The notes under the pieces: generated by a model | What the model was told of the DNA's origin: nothing | Databases searched by the model: none | Seen by the model: only the letters and a program-made list of their open reading frames with translations | Position numbers and translations under genes: made by a program | Shown: piece by piece, positions 13,531 through 22,714 of the stretch | Numbering within the stretch: position 1 is the stretch's first letter | Layout of the letters: each line of letters begins with the position of its first letter | DNA from: Campylobacterales bacterium | GTDB taxonomy: Bacteria > Campylobacterota > Campylobacteria > Campylobacterales > JALSKU01 | Assembly (NCBI GenBank): GCA_027065125.1 | Contig: JAMOOV010000143.1 | Coordinates: 1-35,749 of the forward strand | Length of the DNA stretch: 35,749 nucleotides | Direction: 5' to 3'

Positions 13531-14247
13531 CTACATTCCTAAATATGCTTTTTTTACTTCTTTATCATTTATCAATTCTTTAGAATATCCGCTCATGACC
13601 ATTTTGCCATTTTCAAGAACATATGCTCTATCACTTGTCTCAAGAGCAAGATATGCATTTTGTTCTACCAAAAAAATAGTTGTTCCTTTTTTTCTAAGAT
13701 TTTCAATCACTTCAAAAATATCATCGACTATAATAGGTGCAAGTCCCATACTTGGCTCATCCAAAAGTAAAATATCCGGTTTACTCATCAAAGCTCTGCC
13801 TACTGCAAGCATTTGCTGTTGCCCTCCCGATAATGTACCGGCATAATGATCTTTTTTCTCTCTTAGCACAGGAAACAAATCATAGATATACTCCATATCG
13901 CTTTGTATTTCATCATCATTTCTTAAGTAAGCACCCATTAAAAGATTGTCTTCAATGCTCAATATATTAAAAAGTCCTCTACCCTCCGGAACTTGAGCTA
14001 TGCCCATTTGAACTCTTTTTGTAGAACTTTTTTTTGAAATATTCTCTCCTTTAAAGTATATCTCTCCTTTTTGATGATTTTCAATCGCACTTATAATCCT
14101 CAAGAGTGTAGTTTTTCCTGCACCATTCGCCCCTATAAGAGCCACCATCTCACCTTTTTTTATCTCTATATTTATATCTTTAAGTGCCATTATTTGCCCA
14201 TAAGAAAAAGAGAGTTCCTCTATAGCAAAAAATTTTTCTTTATCCAT
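13531..14247 (-). CDS. livF: Branched-chain-type amino acid ABC transporter ATPase LivF
   Basis: 238 aa from the ATG at 14247; the track start at 14304 lies inside livG and is rejected. Walker A GANGAGKTT, signature LSGGQQQMLAVGRAL and Walker B ILLLDEPSMGL are intact, and the length fits LivF (about 235 aa), which powers import with LivG. It overlaps livG by 8 bases. It is the last gene of the livKHMGF operon and ends next to the IS graveyard with no clear terminator. Annotators often label such proteins leucine transporters, but the partner KHM subunits set the substrate. Confidence 0.9.
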   Translation of the reverse strand: MDKEKFFAIEELSFSYGQIMALKDINIEIKKGEMVALIGANGAGKTTLLRIISAIENHQKGEIYFKGENISKKSSTKRVQMGIAQVPEGRGLFNILSIEDNLLMGAYLRNDDEIQSDMEYIYDLFPVLREKKDHYAGTLSGGQQQMLAVGRALMSKPDILLLDEPSMGLAPIIVDDIFEVIENLRKKGTTIFLVEQNAYLALETSDRAYVLENGKMVMSGYSKELINDKEVKKAYLGM

Positions 14248-15073
14248 TGTTTGCCAACTTTTTTTTATGTCTTGAACCAAGATATGCATTGATAACATCT
14301 TCATTATTTGATATCTCTACAGGTGTTCCTTCGGCTAATTTTTTACCAAAATTAACAACAGTAATCCAATCTGAAATTTGCATAACCATTTTCATATCAT
14401 GCTCAATGAGTATAACACTAATACCTTCATTTGCAACTTCTTTTATAATAGCTGATATATCTGCTGTTTCTTTAGGATTTAATCCTGCTACCGGTTCATC
14501 AAATAGCACGAGTCTCGGTTTAGTTGCAAGAGCTCTTATGATTTCAATTTTTTTCAGTACACCATACGAAAGTGAATCCGCTTTTTTATAAGCAACATCA
14601 TCAAGTGAAAACATTTTTAGATATTTCATCGCTTCATACTCATACTTTTGCTCATCTTCTCTTATTTTTTTACTATTTATACAAGATAATATAAAATTTT
14701 TATTCATAAATTTATGAAATCCTAACATTATATTTTCCAAAGCACTCATTGTATTGCAAATTTCCAAATGCTGAAAAGTTCTACACACTCCCTTGTGCAC
14801 CAATTTGCTCATAGAAAGATTTGTAATATTTTCTCTTTTTCCGTGAATTATCTCCTCTATATCATCTTCTGCATATGTTTCATTTTCTTTTTTTAAGTAT
14901 ATCTCACCTGAAGTTACCTTATACACACCTGTTATCATATTTACAAGAGTTGTTTTTCCTGCACCATTCGGACCTATGATAGAGTGAACAGTTCCACTTT
15001 TTACATTAAAACTAAGATCATCCACAGCTTTTAATCCACCGAATTTTTTGGAAAGTTCTCTAACTACCAGCAC
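14240..15073 (-). CDS. livG: Amino acid ABC transporter ATPase LivG
   Basis: 277 aa from a GTG at 15073 that overlaps the livM stop. Walker A GPNGAGKTT, a degenerate signature LSYGVLKKIEI, Walker B LVLFDEPVAGLNPKE and the LivG-specific tail GTPVEISNNEDVINAYLG are present. An insertion of about 25 residues (around 60-85, EDDIEEIIHGKRENITN) makes it longer than the usual 255 aa. It works with LivF on the cytoplasmic face of LivHM. The signature reads LSYG instead of LSGG, a known LivG feature. Confidence 0.9.
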   Translation of the reverse strand: MLVVRELSKKFGGLKAVDDLSFNVKSGTVHSIIGPNGAGKTTLVNMITGVYKVTSGEIYLKKENETYAEDDIEEIIHGKRENITNLSMSKLVHKGVCRTFQHLEICNTMSALENIMLGFHKFMNKNFILSCINSKKIREDEQKYEYEAMKYLKMFSLDDVAYKKADSLSYGVLKKIEIIRALATKPRLVLFDEPVAGLNPKETADISAIIKEVANEGISVILIEHDMKMVMQISDWITVVNFGKKLAEGTPVEISNNEDVINAYLGSRHKKKLANNG

Positions 15074-15995
15074 CGTTTTTCCTCAATTTATCAAAAAGTG
15101 AAACAATTCCTTTTGGCATAAACATCATTACAAGTATGATAATGATACCATATATTAAAGTTTGATAATCCTCAAAAGATGTTAAAAGTTGGGGTAGAAC
15201 CGTCAGTATAACCGCACCCATAACTGCTCCATATATTCTACCTATACCACCGAAAACAACCATAACAACAAGCTCTACCGATCTATTAAAACTAGCTTCA
15301 GCCGGACTTATAAAACCTGAAAAAAATGCATACATACTTCCGGCAACAACTGCAATAATAACAGATATAACAAAAACATAACTTTTATATTTTGCTACAT
15401 CCGCTCCAACACTTTCCACTGCAACACTTGAGTCATGAATACCTCTTAAAACTCTTCCATAAGGAGATTTGATAAGATTTTTAAGAGCCATTATGACTAA
15501 AATAAGCATAATAGAGCTTAAAATATACCATTTTACATTTGTATCAAATTCATATCCGAAAACTTTAAAAACATCCACTCCCATTCCATCGGGTCCTCCG
15601 GTAAGATCGCCTTGTGCATTAATGATAATATATATGATAATTCCTACTCCCAAAGTTGCCATAGCAAGATAATGACCTTCAAGTTTAAGTATAGGCTTTG
15701 ATATAAGATATGCAAAAATACCCATAAATAAAACTGCAATAAACAAAGAAAGCATAGGAGATAGAGAATAGTTTGATGAAAGTATGGCGGATATATATGC
15801 TCCTAAAGCCATAAATCCTCCATGTCCCAAACTTATCTGTCCGGCATATCCTATCAAAAGATTTAGCCCTATACAAATGATAGCATTCAGTATAGACAAT
15901 ACCGCTATCTCATAGTAAAAATCATTTTTCATAGCAAATGCCGCAACAATAAGGATAAATATGAGTATAATGATATCAATATTTCTTTTTATCAC
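15060..15995 (-). CDS. livM: Amino acid ABC transporter permease LivM
   Basis: 311 aa from a GTG at 15995, preceded by AAAGGTC. About 8-9 hydrophobic segments are predicted. The family motif GYAGQISLGHGGFMALGAYI is near residue 48 and the ATPase-coupling loop GRVLRGIHDSSVAVESVGADV near 180. It forms the membrane channel with LivH. A gap of 37 bases separates it from livH, the only non-overlapping junction in the operon. Confidence 0.9.
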   Translation of the reverse strand: MIKRNIDIIILIFILIVAAFAMKNDFYYEIAVLSILNAIICIGLNLLIGYAGQISLGHGGFMALGAYISAILSSNYSLSPMLSLFIAVLFMGIFAYLISKPILKLEGHYLAMATLGVGIIIYIIINAQGDLTGGPDGMGVDVFKVFGYEFDTNVKWYILSSIMLILVIMALKNLIKSPYGRVLRGIHDSSVAVESVGADVAKYKSYVFVISVIIAVVAGSMYAFFSGFISPAEASFNRSVELVVMVVFGGIGRIYGAVMGAVILTVLPQLLTSFEDYQTLIYGIIIILVMMFMPKGIVSLFDKLRKNGAGS

Positions 15996-16032
15996 TTTTG
16001 ACCTTTTTTCTTATTTAAAAATTGTTTTATTC

Positions 16033-16902
16033 TCATATTCTCTTTGCCTTTAGATTGCTAAAAATTCCTCCGGGCATAAAAAACAGTATGCCAAGAAGTG
16101 CTACAAAAGCAACCGCATCTTTGTATTCACTTGATATATAACCGGCAACAAGTGATTCAGATATACCCAATATCAAACCTCCTACAACCGCTCCAAAAGG
16201 TTGCGAAAGACCTCCTATAACAGCCGCACTAAAACCTTTAAGACCAAGCATAATACCTATCTCATAATTTGTTGAAGTAATGGGTGCTAAAAGTAAACCT
16301 CCTATAGAAGCAATGATTGCAGAAATTGCAAAATTGAGCATCAATATCTTTTTTATATCTATCCCCATAAGTTTTGCACTGTCTATATTGTCCGAGGTTG
16401 CCATCATAGCTTTTCCGGTTTTTGTCTTTTTGAAAAAAATATATAAAAACAGTACGATTATGATAGAAATAAATATAACCAAAAGTGCTTGATATGTAAG
16501 AGTAGCTCCATAAATCTCAAATGCTCCATCCCCTACAAATGATGGCAGGGTATGCAACTCTTTATCAAAGATAACTTCAGCAAGACCTCTTAATGCTATA
16601 CTATACCCAAGAGTTAAAATAATCATCGATATAACAGATCTCTCTTTGGATAAATCTATAAGTTTCCAAAGCACTATACCAAGAATTGCCGTTATAAGGA
16701 TAGAAAGTGAAAAAGCCAACCAAAAAGGCATACCTGCTTTAAGCAAAAAAACCGCAGACATACCTCCTGCCATGACAAATTCTCCCTGAGAGAAGTTTAT
16801 AATACCGCTTGAATTATATATAACGGTAAATCCCATACCTACAAGTGCATATATGAAACCTACCGTTATACCTGAAAGTATCAGTTGAAAAAGTTCATTC
16901 AC
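16033..16902 (-). CDS. livH: Amino acid ABC transporter permease LivH
   Basis: 289 aa if it starts at the GTG at 16902, which overlaps the livK stop as GTGA; the track ATG at 16920 would lie deeper inside livK. Multiple TM segments, the motif GIINFSQGEFVMAGG near residue 35 and the coupling loop GKAMMATSDNIDSAKLMGID near 180 identify LivH. It pairs with LivM as the inner-membrane channel. The C-terminal GLSQPFGAVVGGLILGISES is standard. Confidence 0.9.
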   Translation of the reverse strand: MNELFQLILSGITVGFIYALVGMGFTVIYNSSGIINFSQGEFVMAGGMSAVFLLKAGMPFWLAFSLSILITAILGIVLWKLIDLSKERSVISMIILTLGYSIALRGLAEVIFDKELHTLPSFVGDGAFEIYGATLTYQALLVIFISIIIVLFLYIFFKKTKTGKAMMATSDNIDSAKLMGIDIKKILMLNFAISAIIASIGGLLLAPITSTNYEIGIMLGLKGFSAAVIGGLSQPFGAVVGGLILGISESLVAGYISSEYKDAVAFVALLGILFFMPGGIFSNLKAKRI

Positions 16903-18044
16903 TCTTCTATAATACTCCAATCCCCATTTTTAACTTTTAACAATACCAATCCTGTTTTTGGATTAAGCCCAAGATGATCTTTTGAACTCATATTTGCTAT
17001 ACCGTCAATTCCTACAAAGTTTTTAAGCTTTTCAAGTCCATCTCTTATCTTTTTTGGATTGGTTGAATGCTCTGACTTAATAACAGAAACTATGGCATAC
17101 AAAGAGTCATAAGCATGTCCGCCAAAACTTGCTATATCACTATGGTAAGCTTTTTTGTACTCTTTAGTATAAGACATACACACTTTTTTAAGAGGATTAT
17201 TGTCGCTTAATTTATCTGCCACAACAACCGGAGGAGCAACTACTATAACATTTTCAGCCGCTTTTCCGGCAATCTCTATATACTTTTTAGATGCAACTCC
17301 GTGAGATTCATATAAAGGATATGGGATTTTTAATTGTCTATAATTTTTAGTAACTATCGCAGGTCCTTGTCCAAAACCCGGATTTAAAACAGCTTGGATA
17401 CCCGGAATATTTTTTATTTTTATTAGTTGACTTGTCATATCGGCATCTTTTTTACCGTAAGTTTCATCCGCAAGAATTTTAATACCATAACTTGGAGCAA
17501 CATCCTTGCACTGTTTCCTCATAGATTTTCCAAATCCTCCGCTTCCTGAAATCATACCTATCTTTGTAATACCCTTTTTTTTCATATATCCCATTATCTT
17601 TTGACAAGCCATTCTGTCAGTTGCTACAATTTTAAAAACCCACTTTTTAACAGGCTTTATGATAGGAATACCTCCGCCCATAGACAACAAAGGTATCTTT
17701 TTTCTTTGAATAAAAGGAATGATAGCCATCGTTTCACCAGTCGTAGAAGGTCCTATAATAGCCACAACTTTATCTTGCGAAATAAGTCTTTTTGTAAACG
17801 ATACGGCTTTTCTTGGATTTGCACCGGTATCATAGTAAACTAACTCTATCTTTTGTCCGTTTACTCCACCTGCTTCATTTATCTTTTTAACATAAAGCTT
17901 CAAAGTCTTTAACTCCGGATCACCTATAAATGAAGCCGGACCTGTTGCAGACACCAATGCACCTATTTTAATACTTGATGCGATCAAACTAACACCACAA
18001 AATAGCATAATCGCTAAAATAATTTTTATTATACTTTTCTCCAC
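16899..18044 (-). CDS. livK: Periplasmic amino-acid-binding protein (LivK type)
   Basis: 381 aa from a GTG at 18044 with AAGGAGC upstream. A signal peptide (IIKIILAIMLFCGVSLIASS) is followed by the type I periplasmic-binding fold: IKIGALVSATGPASFIGDPE, VNGQKIELVYYDTGANP, then AIIGPSTTGETMA and MISGSGGFGK. It captures the substrate for LivHMGF. The ligand is not determined by the sequence. Because the operon diverges from iorAB-paaK, an aromatic or branched-chain amino acid is a reasonable guess. Confidence 0.9.
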   Translation of the reverse strand: MEKSIIKIILAIMLFCGVSLIASSIKIGALVSATGPASFIGDPELKTLKLYVKKINEAGGVNGQKIELVYYDTGANPRKAVSFTKRLISQDKVVAIIGPSTTGETMAIIPFIQRKKIPLLSMGGGIPIIKPVKKWVFKIVATDRMACQKIMGYMKKKGITKIGMISGSGGFGKSMRKQCKDVAPSYGIKILADETYGKKDADMTSQLIKIKNIPGIQAVLNPGFGQGPAIVTKNYRQLKIPYPLYESHGVASKKYIEIAGKAAENVIVVAPPVVVADKLSDNNPLKKVCMSYTKEYKKAYHSDIASFGGHAYDSLYAIVSVIKSEHSTNPKKIRDGLEKLKNFVGIDGIANMSSKDHLGLNPKTGLVLLKVKNGDWSIIEE

Positions 18045-18074
18045 TTAAGCTCCTTATTTAAATATAATTTCTAA

Positions 18075-18080
18075 ATTATA
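18075..18080 (-). promoter_or_regulatory. -10 box of the liv operon
   Basis: TATAAT on the minus strand, about 30 bases upstream of the livK GTG. No clear -35. Confidence 0.5.
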
Positions 18081-18134
18081 GCAATCTTAACTTAACAATC
18101 TTATATTTTTTAAAAATTATTATACTATTTTTTA

Positions 18135-18161
18135 AAAATTGTGTAATAATTACACAATTTT
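18135..18161. promoter_or_regulatory. Perfect 27-bp palindromic operator between liv and ior
   Basis: AAAATTGTGTAAT, a central A and ATTACACAATTTT form an unbroken 13+1+13 dyad in the 204-bp divergent region. It lies 54 bases upstream of the iorA -10 and 55 bases upstream of the livK -10, so one dimeric regulator could serve both operons. The core TTGTGTAAT/ATTACACAA would suit a TetR-, GntR- or MarR-type dimer. No regulator gene lies in the window. Confidence 0.65.
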
Positions 18162-18214
18162 CTTTTTTAAAATCTTCTTTTAAACTATTTTACAAGGCTT
18201 TAAAAAATTTTATG

Positions 18215-18220
18215 TATAAT
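18215..18220 (+). promoter_or_regulatory. -10 box of the ior operon
   Basis: TATGTATAAT (box at 18215-18220), 28 bases before iorA. The same TATGTATAAT extended box precedes the PgbA-like gene. Confidence 0.5.
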
Positions 18221-18248
18221 TAAAATAAATGTTTTAAACGGAGAAGCG

Positions 18249-20066
18249 ATGAAACAGACACTAATGGGCAATGAAGCCATAGCATGGGGCATAGTTCATG
18301 CAAATATACAAATGGTATCGGGATATCCCGGAACCCCTTCAAGCGAAATACTAAAAACAGTACAAAAGATTCAAAGCGATTTGAAACTTGATATGTATGT
18401 ACAATGGGCTACAAATGAAAAGGTGGGTTTTGAAGTAGCTTATGCAGGTGCTATAAGCGGCCAGAGAAGTTGTGCTACTATGAAACAAGTAGGACTCAAT
18501 GTGGCAAGTGATGCATTGATGAGTGCAAGTTATATAGGAAACAAGGGGGCTATGCTACTTGTTTGTGCCGACGATCCGGGTTTTCACTCTTCTCAAACGG
18601 AACAAGATAGTAGAGTTTTTGCAAAATTTGCAAGAATTCCCGTCTTTGATCCCTCTACTCCGCAAGATGCTTATGATTTTGTAAAACTTGCCGTGGAGGT
18701 ATCGGAACTTTTTGAAACAACCACTATGTTAAGACCGGTTATGAGAGTTTCTCATGCAAGAGAAATTATACATATGAATAGCGAAACAAACTTTACAAAA
18801 ACCGACAATAGATTTAAAAGAGACATAAAAAGGTGGGCAGCAGTCCCGAGAGCTGGACGACTCTCTCAAGGTTATGACCAACTCAAAAGAATAGAAGATA
18901 TTGCCCGATACAATTATGAAAGATTTTTAAAACCTCAACTTGATGATTTAAAGGGTGGCAAACTACTCATCATAACAAGCGGAACGGCTGACGGATTTGT
19001 TAGAGAAACTCTTGATGACCTTGATCTAAAAAGTGATATATTAAAAGTTATCATGCCCTATCCTCTACCTGTCAAAGAGTTAAAAAAAGCATTTGACAAG
19101 TATGAAAAAATTATTGTCTTTGAAGAACCGTATCCTTGTGTAGAGGAGCAAATAGCTTGTGAAAAAGTTTATGGGAAAAATACCGGCACTGTACACAAAA
19201 TAGACGAAATGAGCAAAGAGGGTGTTTTAAAAGCTCTTCAAAATATAGGATTTTATGAGGGTAAAAACATATATGAAGCTCCTAAAATTGATCTTGGTTT
19301 CGAAGTTCCGGCTCGTCCGCCCGCTTTATGCCCCGGATGTCCGCATAGAGATATATACTACTCCATTATGAAGGTTTTTAAAAAGAGTAAGTCTATCTAT
19401 CCGTCAGATATCGGCTGCTACACTTTGGCACTTGCACAAGGAGCCATAGACACTGTTCTTTGTATGGGTGGAAGTGTGGCGATGGCAAGTGGATTTAGCA
19501 TTGCCAATCCCGATAAAACAGTAGTTGCTACTATAGGAGACGGAACATTTTTTCACTCAGGCATACCTCCGCTTTTAAATGCAATATACCAAAGCCATAA
19601 GTTCATACTCGTTATCTTAGACAACTCCACCGTAGCCATGACCGGACGACAAGTAACTCCTGAGAGATTTCACCAAGCTATAGATATCAAAAAGATAGTA
19701 GAGGGATGTGGCATAGAGTGTTTGGAGCATAACTACTCTCACAATATGCACGAAAATATAGACTTTTTCAAAGAAGTTAAGAAAAAGTATGAACAAAACG
19801 ATACTCCCACAGTAGTTGTAGTAAGACAGTTTTGCATACTTGACAATCCAAGAGCAAAAGAGTTTGTGCCTAATATTTATGCCAAAGTGGATGAGGATAA
19901 GTGTGTAGCTTGCGATCAGTGTACCACCATTTATAAATGTCCGCCGATGCACTACAATGAACATGGAAAGATAGAGATAGATCCTTTTCTTTGTGCGGGT
20001 TGTGCTGGATGCTTGGAAGTGATATGTCCAACGGGTGCTTTTGAAATAGACAAGAGGGAAAAATAA
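18249..20066 (+). CDS. iorA: Indolepyruvate:ferredoxin oxidoreductase alpha subunit
   Basis: 605 aa from the ATG at 18249, with GGAGAAG upstream. Domains in order are the pyrimidine-binding part (SGYPGTPSSEIL near 25), a transketolase C-like segment, the TPP part (CPGCPHRD near 360, GDIGCYTLA, IGDGTFFHSGIPPLLNA near 432) and a C-terminal 2[4Fe-4S] ferredoxin domain (CVACDQC, CAGCAGCLEVICPTGAF). IorAB oxidises aryl-pyruvates, and some 2-oxoacids, to acyl-CoA with reduction of ferredoxin. Start of a seven-gene operon; iorB follows as TAATG. Confidence 0.92.
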   Translation: MKQTLMGNEAIAWGIVHANIQMVSGYPGTPSSEILKTVQKIQSDLKLDMYVQWATNEKVGFEVAYAGAISGQRSCATMKQVGLNVASDALMSASYIGNKGAMLLVCADDPGFHSSQTEQDSRVFAKFARIPVFDPSTPQDAYDFVKLAVEVSELFETTTMLRPVMRVSHAREIIHMNSETNFTKTDNRFKRDIKRWAAVPRAGRLSQGYDQLKRIEDIARYNYERFLKPQLDDLKGGKLLIITSGTADGFVRETLDDLDLKSDILKVIMPYPLPVKELKKAFDKYEKIIVFEEPYPCVEEQIACEKVYGKNTGTVHKIDEMSKEGVLKALQNIGFYEGKNIYEAPKIDLGFEVPARPPALCPGCPHRDIYYSIMKVFKKSKSIYPSDIGCYTLALAQGAIDTVLCMGGSVAMASGFSIANPDKTVVATIGDGTFFHSGIPPLLNAIYQSHKFILVILDNSTVAMTGRQVTPERFHQAIDIKKIVEGCGIECLEHNYSHNMHENIDFFKEVKKKYEQNDTPTVVVVRQFCILDNPRAKEFVPNIYAKVDEDKCVACDQCTTIYKCPPMHYNEHGKIEIDPFLCAGCAGCLEVICPTGAFEIDKREK

Positions 20067-20587
20067 TGAAATATCAGATAGTTATAGCGGGTTTTGGGGG
20101 TCAAGGAGTCGTCTTTTTGGTTAAGGTTTTATCCATTTGTGCCGGAGAGAAAGATATAGCCTTTATAGGCACCGAAAATCACGGTATGAGTCAAAGAGGC
20201 GGAGCCGTTAGTTGCGATATAAAAATCGGAGATTTTAAAAATCCGGTAATAGATAAAAATCAAGCCGATATGATTATAGGGCTTGATAAAAACGAAAGTC
20301 TTAGAAATCTAGCCTATTTAAAACAAGACGGTATAGTCATAGTAAACAGTGATGAAAGTTATCCCGATATACCGATAAAAGTGGTGAAAGCGGATGTAAA
20401 CAAAAAAGCTTTAAACGGAGAACTTCCTATACAAGGACTTAATGTGTATATGCTTGGAGTTGCTCTTAAAAATGAAAAAAATTTTCCTTTTACTGTTGAA
20501 GATGTAAAAAAGGCGATAAAAAAGATAAACCCCAAACTTGCTGAACAAAATTTTGAAATACTTGAAAAAGCAATAAAAGAAAATTAG
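20066..20587 (+). CDS. iorB: Indolepyruvate:ferredoxin oxidoreductase beta subunit
   Basis: 173 aa, stop/start TAATG overlap with iorA. The gamma-type domain of 2-oxoacid oxidoreductases is clear: IAGFGGQGVVFLVKVLSICA near residue 6, GTENHGMSQRGGAVSCDIKI near 39, and the VKADVNKKAL and NVYMLGVALK segments. The length is shorter than many archaeal IorB (about 195 aa) but typical for Campylobacterota. It binds CoA and completes the complex in the cytoplasm. Confidence 0.9.
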   Translation: MKYQIVIAGFGGQGVVFLVKVLSICAGEKDIAFIGTENHGMSQRGGAVSCDIKIGDFKNPVIDKNQADMIIGLDKNESLRNLAYLKQDGIVIVNSDESYPDIPIKVVKADVNKKALNGELPIQGLNVYMLGVALKNEKNFPFTVEDVKKAIKKINPKLAEQNFEILEKAIKEN

Positions 20588-20595
20588 GAGAAAAC

Positions 20596-21897
20596 ATGGT
20601 ATGGAATGAGATAGAAACTGCGAAAAGAGAGGATATAGAGACAATACAGTTAAAAAGATTGAGTGAGACTTTGCAAAGAGTCTATGCTTTAACACCATTT
20701 TACAAAAAAAAGTTTGATGAGTTAGGCATACTGCCAACCGATATAAAATCTTTAAAAGATATATCAAAGCTTCCGTTTACAAAGAAACAGGACTTAAGAG
20801 ATCACTACCCTTTTGGTCTTTTCACCGTGCCTATAAGCCAAGTGGTCAGGATACACAGCTCAAGCGGAACTACCGGCAAACCTACCGTCGTAGGATATAC
20901 AAAAGCCGATATGGATGTATGGGATGAGGTGATGGCAAGAGTCTATACGATGGCGGGAGTAACCGCCGAAGATGTTGTCCATAATGCTTACGGATACGGT
21001 CTTTTTACAGGAGGCTTGGGATTTCACAGTGCCGCTCAAAAGATAGGAGCCGCCGTAGTTCCGGCAAGCGGAGGCTTTACGGATAGGCAACTGATGCTTA
21101 TGAGAGATTTCGGTGCTACCGTTTTAGCCTCAACCCCCTCTTTTGCACTTCATCTTGCCGAAATAGCTAAAAAAAGCGGACCAAACTATAAAGATGAGTA
21201 TAAATTAAAATGCGGTGTATTCGGAGCAGAACCTGTAAGTAAAGGCTTAAAAGAGGAGGTTAGTAAAGCTTGGGGTATTGATTATCATGAAACTTACGGA
21301 CTAAGTGAGATAATCGGACCCGGAGTTTCAGCAAACTGTAAACACTCCAAACTTCTTCATATAAACGAAGATCATTTTTATCCGGAAATTATAGATCCTA
21401 AAACGGGTGAAGTTTTGCCGGAGGGTGAAAGAGGCGAACTTGTCATAACGACTTTAAGTAAACAGGCTCTTCCTATCATCAGATATAGAACGGGAGATAT
21501 AACCTCTTTAACTTATGAGCCTTGCGGATGCGGAAGAACTTTCGTAAGAATGGAGAGTGTAGTCGGAAGAGCCGACGATATGCTTATAGTTAACGGTGTA
21601 AATGTGTATCCTTCACAAGTTGAGCATGTCATAGCAAATACCGAAGGGGTTACACTAAATTATCAAATCGTTGCCGATAAAAAAGGCTTTTTGGACAAAC
21701 TTGAAATTCTTGTCGAAATGAGCGATGAGATTATGAGCGATAATGTCAAAGAGATAGAGAAGATCAAAAAAGATTTGCAACATGCTTTGCTAAACAACCT
21801 CTATATAAATGCCAATGTTAAACTTGTCGAGCCGAGAACCATAGAGAGAAGTATGGGAAAAGCGGTTAGAATTGTAGATAAAAGGAGGGAGTCATGA
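20596..21897 (+). CDS. paaK: Phenylacetate-CoA ligase
   Basis: 433 aa, start 8 bases after iorB with AGGAG upstream. AMP-binding motif SSGTTGKPTVVGY (near 94), the family block AEPVSKGLKEEVSKAWGIDYHETYGLSE, the aminoacyl-type YRTGDIT near 295, a small Cys cluster CGCGRTF, and RADDMLIVNGVNVYPSQVE identify PaaK. It joins aryl acetates to CoA with ATP to AMP. Next to IorAB it would work either way: activating aryl acetates or recovering energy from aryl-acetyl-CoA. Length and motifs are complete. Confidence 0.92.
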   Translation: MVWNEIETAKREDIETIQLKRLSETLQRVYALTPFYKKKFDELGILPTDIKSLKDISKLPFTKKQDLRDHYPFGLFTVPISQVVRIHSSSGTTGKPTVVGYTKADMDVWDEVMARVYTMAGVTAEDVVHNAYGYGLFTGGLGFHSAAQKIGAAVVPASGGFTDRQLMLMRDFGATVLASTPSFALHLAEIAKKSGPNYKDEYKLKCGVFGAEPVSKGLKEEVSKAWGIDYHETYGLSEIIGPGVSANCKHSKLLHINEDHFYPEIIDPKTGEVLPEGERGELVITTLSKQALPIIRYRTGDITSLTYEPCGCGRTFVRMESVVGRADDMLIVNGVNVYPSQVEHVIANTEGVTLNYQIVADKKGFLDKLEILVEMSDEIMSDNVKEIEKIKKDLQHALLNNLYINANVKLVEPRTIERSMGKAVRIVDKRRES

Positions 21898-22307
21898 TAA
21901 AGCAGCTATCTGTTTTTGTTGAAGATAAAATGGGAGAATTAACTCGCATAACATCTCTTTTATCGGATAATAACATATCTATCAAATCTATCAATCTGAT
22001 AGACTCGAGTGATTTCGGTCTTCTTAGGATCATAGCGGATGATTATAAAAAAGCTTCCGATATTTTAAGCAAGAACGGGTTTAGTCTTACGATTGCCGAT
22101 GTGCTTGGTGTGGAGATAGAAAACAGAGCGGGAAGTTTTAACGATGTAGTCAAGATATTGAGTGAAAACGAGATCAATATAGAGTATCTTTATACCGTCG
22201 ATAGCGACACATACGGTATATTTATATTTAAAGTTTCTCGAAGAGATCTTAAAAAAGCTTACGATTTGTTAAAACAGAGTAATATAAAAGTTTTAGATGG
22301 GTTTTAA
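21894..22307 (+). CDS. Tandem ACT-domain protein
   Basis: 137 aa, ATGA overlap with paaK and a strong AAAGGAGGG. It has two ACT domains: KQLSVFVEDKMGELTRITSL at the start and GVEIENRAGSFNDVVKILSE in the second half. ACT pairs bind amino acids and sense them. This protein commonly sits between paaK and a thioesterase in ior/paaK operons, and it probably links the operon's flux to amino acid supply. It has no catalytic or DNA-binding part. Confidence 0.88.
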   Translation: MIKQLSVFVEDKMGELTRITSLLSDNNISIKSINLIDSSDFGLLRIIADDYKKASDILSKNGFSLTIADVLGVEIENRAGSFNDVVKILSENEINIEYLYTVDSDTYGIFIFKVSRRDLKKAYDLLKQSNIKVLDGF

Positions 22308-22714
22308 TGGATTTAAAAGAGCTTCAAAAAAGCGAAATAGGATTTTTAAACCATATCGGAGGGGAGCTTGTAGAGTTTAAAGAGGGGGAGGCTAAACTCT
22401 CTTTTAAGATAGAGGATATCCATAAACAGCATCTCGGAGTGGTGCATGGGGGAGCGATAGCGACTCTTGCAGACCATACAGGATGGTATGCCGCCGTCTC
22501 CAAGATAGATAGAGGTTACACTTGTGTAACCATAGAGTTAAAGGTAAACTATCTAAAACCGGCATACAAGGATACTATTGTGGCGAATTCGAAAGTGTTA
22601 AACAGAAGCAAAAAGACGGTTTTTGTCGTTACGGAGCTTTTTGATAATGATATTTTGGTAGCTTTTGCTACGGCGACATACTCCATAATAGCCGAAAAAA
22701 AGGAGAAAAATTGA
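22307..22714 (+). CDS. PaaI-type hotdog thioesterase
   Basis: 135 aa, TAATG start. The hotdog core is clear: HLGVVHGGAIATLADHTGWY near residue 45, with the HGG motif and nearby Asp, then CVTIELKVNYLKPAYKDTIV. It should hydrolyse aryl-acyl-CoA and free CoA. Immediately downstream of paaK and the ACT protein, it would clear dead-end aryl-acetyl-CoA. Length is that of the family. Confidence 0.88.
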   Translation: MDLKELQKSEIGFLNHIGGELVEFKEGEAKLSFKIEDIHKQHLGVVHGGAIATLADHTGWYAAVSKIDRGYTCVTIELKVNYLKPAYKDTIVANSKVLNRSKKTVFVVTELFDNDILVAFATATYSIIAEKKEKN

